Assembly: GCA_019648995.1 (NCBI GenBank)
Contig: BLXT01002790.1
Span: 386,727 to 413,486 of the forward strand
Direction: 5' to 3'
Source: Plakobranchus ocellatus
Lineage: Eukaryota; Mollusca; Gastropoda; Plakobranchidae
DNA length: 26,760 nt
In this document: positions 21,246 through 26,760 of the stretch, piece after piece
Layout: each line of letters begins with the position of its first letter
How positions within the stretch are numbered: the first letter of the stretch is position 1
Notes under the pieces: model-generated
Told to the model about the DNA's origin: nothing
Seen by the model: the letters and a program-made list of their open reading frames with translations, nothing else
The model's database searches: none
Position numbers and translations under genes: made by a program

Positions 21246-21505
21246 CTCTAGTCTTGCCATTACAGATGCTCTGATTGCTATCAAAAGAGATAGGTTAGTA
21301 CTCCTTAGAGTTACCGCATAGGCCACACTTTTCTGTCCAAACTTCTTTTTGTTGGAGTCATCTTTGCATTGAGGCTCTTCAGAAACAGCCAATGAGACTG
21401 ATATTCCACCAGCAGGAATTGTGAAACTTATCTGCGCTGTGGCAGTGAATCTGCCAAGCAGTAATTTGATGACATCTTCAGCCCTATGGAGATCAAGTTT
21501 TTGGC
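21246..21505 (-). CDS. FAAP100: FAAP100 exon (260 bp)
   Basis: The acceptor is GTTGTATATCCAG|GCCAAA (phase 1) and the donor is CTAGAG|GTAGGT (phase 0). The first two bases complete a Cys codon with the T left by exon 23071-23922. The product reads QKLDLHRAEDVIKLLLGRF, TATAQISFTIPAGGISVSLA, an acidic/basic loop, then KSVAYAVTLRSTNLSLLIAI and RASVMARLE. It follows human FAAP100 closely in order: LLAENAAVDVVRARALS, then VAPDGANVHLIVREV, then QAVEIQVESSSLADICRAHH and AVVGRMQTM. This beta-rich C-terminal module belongs to the part of FAAP100 that assembles with FANCB and FANCL. Confidence 0.87.
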
Positions 21506-21656
21506 CTGGATATACAACATAAGCAATGTGTTAAAATCCAACAGTAAAATTAAAAAAAAAAAAGCAACAACAAAAAGAAAAAAAGAAAATTCATCTCTCC
21601 ACCTTTCCAATCTGCCGTGCCCTTTGCCCAGCAAATATTAAATCCACACATTTGTC

Positions 21657-22260
21657 TTAAAACCAGTCCAAATTGGCGACAGAATTTGACTTGCCACTCA
21701 GTAAAATAATCCAATCAAAAAGCTTTCTCATTTTAGTCAGATTCAAACAGATTATTTAGTTCATGGGCTTCCCACTGAAAGTCTATTGTGGTGTCAGTGT
21801 CAGTGTTACAATCACCTGTAGGGCCACACCCCCTTTCAACACTGCCTACTCAACTCAGGCCTAGATCTAGGTCTAGACCTAGAAATTGAAGGACTTTCAC
21901 TTTCTGACCAATCTGATCCCGATCTGAGTTACTTTCATCAAATTTTAGCCACAAGCCATCGCTCCCATCATCAAACTCAATACCTTGTAGGCCTACATGC
22001 CTGTTGCCCTTGTCAACATCATTGTCCTCAGAACCTGACATATTTCGTCAACATTTTCACAAAATGCGTCCAATCTCCATGAAAAAATTCAAGGGAAAAC
22101 TTCAAGCCCTAGTAAATAGGTCAAAACAAGTAGAAGTATGCAGGCATGCAAGGGACGGTACTCTAACAATTGTTTTGTCAGGAGTTAACTGATAGCTTAA
22201 ATGCGTCCTGCAGACTGAGTTGGCATGTATCAGCAGTCGCATATACTTTGATCATTTTAG
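21657..22260 (-). mobile_element. Partial copy of the 24076-25122 piggyBac-like family
   Basis: Clear homology to the internal part of the element at 24550-25110 runs from GACAGAATTTGACTTGCCAC (21680) to about 22250, with many substitutions and a roughly 25-bp difference near 22165. I could not find its terminal inverted repeats, so it is a fragment or an internally diverged relative. The minus strand carries the same short acidic open frame (MSGSEDNDVDKGNRHVG, 21850-22041) as its relative. A perfect 16-bp palindrome CTAGGTCTAGACCTAG lies at 21867-21882. Confidence 0.75.
21850..22041 (-). pseudogene. Acidic N-terminal transposase-like frame (copy 1)
   Basis: The frame begins MSGSEDNDVDKGNRHVG and ends LDLDLGLS. 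The related copy at 24739 begins MSYSEDSDVEKGNRHV and ends LYLDLGLS, so the frame is shared by the family. An acidic start is typical of piggyBac transposases, but no catalytic domain follows. After the stop, the same reading frame continues in both copies as VGSVERGCGPT and ends again at LFESD. Function is inferred from the surrounding element only. Confidence 0.5.
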
Positions 22261-23070
22261 TCGTTTTCTTTTTTAACTGTTCATATGGTCACTCCTGCAT
22301 TTAATAACTTTTGCAATATCAGGGCACTAAAAACTGGAATATTTTGTGTACTGAAGTATTTACTTTTCTTTTTAAATCTTTTTTAATAGCACTAAGCAGT
22401 GGTGCGAGCAGAAAAATAAGCCTAAATTTCTTTTTTTCTTTTTAATTGAAAATATTACATGCTACATCTAACTCATTGAGACTGGTCTCTTGACATTTCA
22501 TGATACGTATGTAAAGCATAATGTCCTTTCAAAAAATATAGCAACAATAAAAATCAAAGTGAAAAATAAATGCAAGGCTATGTAACTTTTCCAGCACTTC
22601 TAGGTTTCACTCACTAGTTTCAGTTTACCTAAAATTGCTTTTGAAAATAGGACTTTGCATTATCATCTTTTGATTTTATGCAAATTTACAAACCCCTACA
22701 ATTTAGCCTACCACTCAGTCCCTTAAATCAAGTATCTTTAACAAATTTGATATCTGAGCAGATCCTCAGCTTAGCCAATCATTTTTTTCAAAGCAAAGAC
22801 AGGGAGAAGATGAGGGCATTAGCATCTGCCTTAAAATGATAGAAGTGTTTTTAAATACTCAAGAACACAAGTAATTGTGAATGAAATTGAGGCTTGATTA
22901 GAAATGTGTGTCTGCTATAGAAAACAGATTAAAATTAGAATGCAACCTATCATGACTGAATGAGGCCATTTCAGTCATGCATACAGAATGTACATATTCC
23001 ATTTAAAAGCATAACATACTTAATCAGAGTGAAAAAATCATAACTTTCCTCTTATAATAAACAAACTTAC

Positions 23071-23922
23071 ATAAAGACTCCAAAACTCCAATTGCTAAGG
23101 TGAGCAATGGCATATCACTTGAAAATCTCAACCTCTCTTGATGTATTCTGTTCTTCCATGGTCTTGATAGACTAAAAAGTCTAGTTGTCAACTCTGGATT
23201 ACTGCAGCCTTGCCAAGGGCTACAATCTAATCCATCAGTTCTAACAAAATCAGTAACTGGATTAAAGTGGTTAGAAAGATGCAGATAGTCCAAAGCATCA
23301 AAAAACTGTTCATGTATTTGCACTGAAAGAGCCTTTTTTATTTGAGGTGGCAGTGTTTTCATCGAGCTGAAATGAGGATTTAATGCCAAAACAAGGGACA
23401 CAGTCATATAAAATGGATGCATATTACAAGCAGAAGGCCCCATAATAGGTATGAATATTTCTTTAGAGGATTTCGATGGCAAGCCTTGATTCAATGGGAC
23501 AACAAAGTGCTTCATTCCTACTGATACATTTTCAGCTTTTTGACATATGCTTACATCGACTTTCCAATCATTTGTGAATGGCTCACTTGTGAAATTATTC
23601 AGTTGGATTTGGAAAAATAGCGTACGCAAATTGCTGTATGATTTTATGACACACTGACATGTTACTATTTCTTCTCCTACAATATCATCAAGGTTGGATG
23701 TATCTTTTTGCTTAACAATGCTGGCAAATAAATTGAGCTGTAGCAGACAGAGGTCAATATGATCTTGGGCTTCTTGGATGTTATCAGTATATGGAGGTAC
23801 ACTTTTGAGATAACTGTCCAGATGGCTATGACTATTGCTGCAGGTAGAAAAAGGCTGCTCCATTTTGGATGCTGGAAGAACAGTGAGTTCAAAATCCTCT
23901 GACACACCAATAATCATGTCAC
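23071..23922 (-). CDS. FAAP100: FAAP100 large exon (852 bp)
   Basis: This is the best-conserved piece of FAAP100 in the window. FAAP100 is the 100 kDa partner of FANCB and FANCL in the Fanconi anaemia core complex, which monoubiquitinates FANCD2-FANCI during interstrand crosslink repair in the nucleus. The acceptor is TTTCCCTTTTTTAG|GTGACA and the donor TTTAT|GTAAGT, both phase 1. The product starts DMIIGVSEDFELTVLPAS (human LLALSAKGRLMTCSLD, the end of the beta-propeller). A helical stretch follows (QEAQDHIDLCLLQLNLFASI; human ISERVSFLKKAVDQRNKAL). Then comes a beta-sandwich-like part with VTCQCVIKS, WKVDVSICQKAENVS and KHFVVPLNQGLPSKSSKEI (human VLMATCVLENS, WTLCIQVLTSS, YTIPVDQLGPGARREV). 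FYMTVSLVLALN matches human LPVTVSCTLFYSL. Identity is low but order and spacing agree throughout. Confidence 0.87.
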
Positions 23923-24071
23923 CTAAAAAAGGGAAAAAAGATTTCCACAAGGGAACATTCAGAGTTAAAGTCGTTAAGGCCACCAACACACCTAGAATCT
24001 TAAAGTTTCTTTAAATAATCAAGGTTTAGATAACGTAAATGCACAATTAATACATAAAAATGTCTGTGGTC

Positions 24072-25126
24072 TTAACACTTTTCTTCCACATAGGATTTTT
24101 TATAGTTTCCCTACAGCCCACATGCTAAGGCAGAATTCAGAAAAACAAGGGTGTTTTACAAAAAAAAAAGTATTTCTCTCCGTGTGCTTGACCTTACTAT
24201 GTGATATTTACAGGACAGTTAGGAAAATGAACAAGCTTTTGTATGATATCTTTTGTTTTGTGATTTTGAGTCATATCACCCATGTTATTCAGGGCAAAAG
24301 TGAGCTAAATGTTGAAAATCATTGAAAACCATTTCTTTTCATCTTGAGAAGAAATAAGGAAAGAATAAAGTCTTGAAAAGTATTGAACAGGCTTTACAAA
24401 CAAGGAAGAAAACATTATGTACCCAAATTTATGTCTAAAAGAATAAAAGACCTCAACAAAATTCCAAAGATCATGGATTTCATGTTCTGTTGTGGGTAAC
24501 AAGTATGTGTTTGTTTTGTTCAGAGCTGGTTATGTATGTATTGTACTTAAAAAATTACAAGTTGATGACAGAATTTGACTTGCCACTAAATAAAATAATA
24601 CAATCCAAAGGCTTTCTCATTTTAGTCAGATTCAAACAGATTATCTGGTTCATAGGCTTCACAGTGATAGTCTGTTGTGGTGTCGGTGTCAGTGTTACGA
24701 TCAGCTGTTGGGCCACATCCCCTTTCAACACTGCCTACTCAACTCAGACCTAGATCTAGGTATAGACCTAAAAGTTGAAGGACTTTCACTTTCTGACCAA
24801 TCTGATCCTGATTTGAGTTACTTTCATAAAAATTTAGCCATGAATCATCACTCACATCGTCAAACTTAACACCCTGTACATGCCTATTGCCCTTTTCAAC
24901 GTCACTATCCTCAGAATATGACATATTTTGTCGTAATTTGCACAAAACGCGTCCAATCTCCATGAAAAAATTCAAGAGAAAGCTTCAAACCCTCAGTAAA
25001 TAGGTCAAAACAGATAGAAGTACGCAGGCACAGAAGGGACGGTAACTAGTCGCTTAAAGCGTCCTGTGGACTGAGCTGTATGTATCGGCGGTCACATATA
25101 TGCGACATATGGAAGAAAAGTGTTAA
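24072..25126 (-). mobile_element. piggyBac-like non-autonomous element, complete ends
   Basis: TTAA at 24072-24075 and 25123-25126 flank an element of 1047 bp (24076-25122). The left end is CACTTTTCTTCCACAT. The right end read inwards is CACTTTTCTTCCATAT, matching 15 of 16 positions. TTAA target duplication with short inverted repeats is the hallmark of the piggyBac superfamily. Part of the interior (24550-25110) is repeated at 21657-22260. It lies inside a FAAP100 intron; its internal open frame runs in the same direction as FAAP100. Confidence 0.85.
24739..24975 (-). pseudogene. Acidic N-terminal transposase-like frame (copy 2)
   Basis: The open frame includes MSYSEDSDVEKGNRHV, an acidic middle (KFDDVSDDSWLNFYESNSN) and the end LYLDLGLS. 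Homology with copy 1 starts at this inner Met, with MSGSEDNDVDKG there, so the inner Met is the more likely original start. The TGA after LGLS and the later TAA after LFESD occur at the same places in copy 1. The source element may therefore already have been broken, or these may be intron sequences. No catalytic residues are visible. Confidence 0.5.
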
Positions 25127-26107
25127 AAGTTGCTAATTTTACCCATTTACCACTCCGCAACATATTGATATCACAAATACCACAACAAAGAAAATGCAAC
25201 TTATTATTTGTAGAAGCCAAACTACAGATGAATAAAAAATCATTTAGTGCCTGTCTTTTTTCTTTGAAGACACGGAAAGCTGGACTAAGCAATGGCAATA
25301 GAATAGTCTTCATAAGTTTTGAGATACAGGTTTTTAAGTCAAAAATGGCTTTGTGCAATTAAGTTATGGGTCTAGCTGAACACCGCCTGAGACAAGCAGT
25401 TCTTTTAAATAGTCTAAAGAAAAGAAATCTCCATGTATTGCCTAAAATTAAAGGAAATATTTATTAATTTATATGAGCAACAATTTCAGAACAGCAAGGT
25501 AGTTTTGATTCTATAGATCTACAAGGTCACTAACATTGGCGGTCTACCCCACAGCAAATTTCAACAATATTTCCACCATCCTTTTATATCCATTGCCTAC
25601 AGCTTCTAGAAAATACTAGTTATCCAAAACACAGGCTAAGTATGAAAATATACACAAACAACTCATGCCAGAAAAGACTAATAGCAAAAAGTTACTGTCT
25701 CGTGTAAACAGCTAAAAATATTGGCCAATCAAATACTGTCATGTATCACCTACCTGATACGTAAACATCTCCAGAAATTTCTAGTGGTATCCCAAACTTA
25801 TATGGTCTCTAGGTCACAATCTAACAGCTTTGAGTAAACAATGTTTACCATATTCAAAAACTTAGAAATATTTTGGTCTAAAAAGGTTAACAAAGCCAAA
25901 ATAAAAATAGCACTGCAAAACAAAAATAGGCCTAGGCAAGGCAGACTTAGAACCTGTCTCAATATCACAAGTAGACAGAGTCTAGGTCTAGACTCAACTC
26001 ACAACCAATTTAGTCACACTTATACTGCATATAGAGTGGGATGAACACGAGGGGAGGGAGAGGGTGCAAGAAGAGATAGAAAGGTTTAAGGTTGGTTTGG
26101 TATTTGT

Positions 26108-26231
26108 ATAGCCGGTCCACACAAGGTGATCTCATTAACCCAGGGCATCCATGGCAGGGCTCAAACCTACTACAGAAAGTCTTTGCAGATCTTGGGGCAG
26201 ATTTGCTATCCACTTTGCCACCAACATCCCA
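26108..26231 (-). mobile_element. tRNA-derived SINE fragment
   Basis: The minus strand holds a perfect RNA polymerase III box A, TGGCAAAGTGG (26210-26220), followed by ATAGC. A near-consensus box B, GGTTTGAGCCC, lies at 26157-26167. The roughly 42 bp between the boxes is longer than in a short-arm tRNA, and a clean cloverleaf does not form. I therefore call it a tRNA-derived SINE head rather than a tRNA gene. It sits in a FAAP100 intron in the same direction as the gene. Confidence 0.65.
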
Positions 26232-26554
26232 AAATGTTTAAGAATAACATGTGTTGCTATTGGTCTTGATTTGCAAGGCGCAGTGGGTGGGAGAGGCAGG
26301 AAGGAGGGGTGGTACTAACTAAAATCTACTTATGTACTGTATTGATGAAACCATAATAAAAGCAAAACATTTCATTGCAATACTGTTCTGTTGACTTTCT
26401 TTACCTATTAGTTTAAGTTGATGGTTGTCTTTTTCATTTTTTTTTATGGCCTCTGAATATATCATGAGTAATCTTGTGGCCAAATTTTAAAAGGTTATAT
26501 TTTCCTGTGATGCTTAGTGGTTCCTCTTTAAAAAATATCACAGTTAAGTCTTAC

Positions 26555-26698
26555 CATTTAAATCATCTTGGTCATATGCTACAGATATGAGGTGCCTCAT
26601 TCTTCCTTTAAAGAGTGAAAGTTTTGCAACAGCTGTCACCCTCAAACTGTTATCTTCCTGCCTAATTAGTGACAAATCACAAGCCTCAATACTGTTAT
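26555..26698 (-). CDS. FAAP100: FAAP100 exon, last part of the beta-propeller (partial gene continues right)
   Basis: The exon is 144 bp, phase 1 at both ends. The acceptor is GTTGTTCTCTTCCACAG|ATAACA and the donor AAATG|GTAAGA. Only one frame is open. It gives NSIEACDLSLIRQEDNSLRV, TAVAKLSLFKGRMRHLISVA and YDQDDLN. The leftover G plus GT of the next exon makes Gly, so the junction reads DDLNG|DMIIGVSEDFEL. This mirrors human FAAP100, where NICSVVSLSAS is followed by GGTKLLALSAKGRLMTC, the last blades of the N-terminal beta-propeller. Upstream exons lie right of the window. Confidence 0.78.
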
Positions 26699-26730
26699 CT
26701 GTGGAAGAGAACAACAGTAAGAGTGAGAGG

Positions 26731-26760
26731 TTTTTTTTTTTTTGGGGGGGGGGGGGGGGG
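26731..26760. repeat. T13-G17 homopolymer junction at the window end
   Basis: Thirteen T followed by at least seventeen G run to the edge of the window. It may be a genuine intronic tract of FAAP100 or an end-of-contig artefact. A similar T17-G10 junction lies inside the window at 19966, which favours a real sequence type. Confidence 0.8.

Larger units (their letters stand above)
21506..23070 (-). other. FAAP100: FAAP100 intron
   Basis: The intron is bounded by TTTAT|GTAAGT and TATATCCAG|GC. Its left half carries a partial piggyBac-like repeat (21657-22260). The part 22260-23070 shows no recognisable gene or repeat. Confidence 0.8.
23923..26554 (-). other. FAAP100: FAAP100 intron with a complete piggyBac-like insertion
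   Basis: The 2.6 kb intron runs from AAATG|GTAAGA to CCTTTTTTAG|GTGACA. It contains the element 24076-25122 and a tRNA-derived SINE at about 26108-26231. The rest (25130-26100) is AT-rich. Two exon-like scraps on the minus strand there (near 25100-25358 and 25754-25810) do not fit the phases of the flanking exons. Confidence 0.78.

Noticed and set aside
25092-25358. 88-codon minus-strand open frame
   Set aside because: It overlaps the end of the piggyBac-like element, is not phase-compatible with FAAP100 exons, and matches no family I know.
25754-25810. Minus-strand exon-like scrap (KFGIPLEISGDVYVSG) with a good GTAGGT donor
   Set aside because: It would lie inside the FAAP100 intron between two exons that already join perfectly. 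Its only open frame needs a phase 0 start, while the upstream donor leaves one base, and its acceptor lacks a pyrimidine tract.
26130-26231. A true tRNA gene on the minus strand
   Set aside because: Box A and box B are good, but the spacing is long and acceptor and anticodon stems do not pair convincingly, so a SINE head is more likely.

Overview
The window looks like animal nuclear DNA. It is AT-rich, its two genes are split by GT-AG introns with polypyrimidine tracts, and it carries several old transposon classes (piggyBac-like, mariner, LINE and tRNA-derived SINE fragments). Both genes are recognisable by homology to animal nuclear proteins. The transposon mix and the many short CTAGATCTAG-type palindromes would suit a mollusc or another lophotrochozoan, but that is a guess; the sequence itself only supports 'invertebrate-like animal'.

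Left part (1-6.6 kb, + strand): the last two coding exons of WTAP, a scaffold subunit of the m6A mRNA methyltransferase (988-1142 and 3310-4496), followed by a 3' UTR of about 2.1 kb that probably ends near a poly(A) signal at 6591. The coiled coil is well conserved. The C-terminal tail is a Ser/Thr-rich, probably disordered stretch of about 345 residues, much longer than the vertebrate tail.

Middle (6.6-15.6 kb): no host gene found. The spacer holds a decayed tandem repeat of roughly 70 bp, a tRNA-derived SINE, a mariner transposase fossil, the 3' tail of a LINE, a possible MITE, and a short piggyBac-type MITE (14999-15378) flanked by TTAA.

Right part (15.6-26.7 kb, - strand): five exons that join in phase and encode about 487 residues, the C-terminal part of FAAP100, a Fanconi anaemia core-complex subunit that works with FANCB and FANCL. 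Its introns hold further repeats, including a complete TTAA-flanked piggyBac-like element (24076-25122) and a partial relative of it (21657-22260). The FAAP100 stop codon lies only 27 bp from another piggyBac-like element (15636-16435), so the end of this transcript lies in or beside a transposon.

WTAP and FAAP100 are convergent (tail to tail), about 10 kb apart, and have no obvious functional link. No new multi-gene system was found. The points most worth checking are the FAAP100 identification in an invertebrate, the transposon at its 3' end, the long WTAP tail, the piggyBac-like families, and an unexplained 196-codon frame at 18757-19347.
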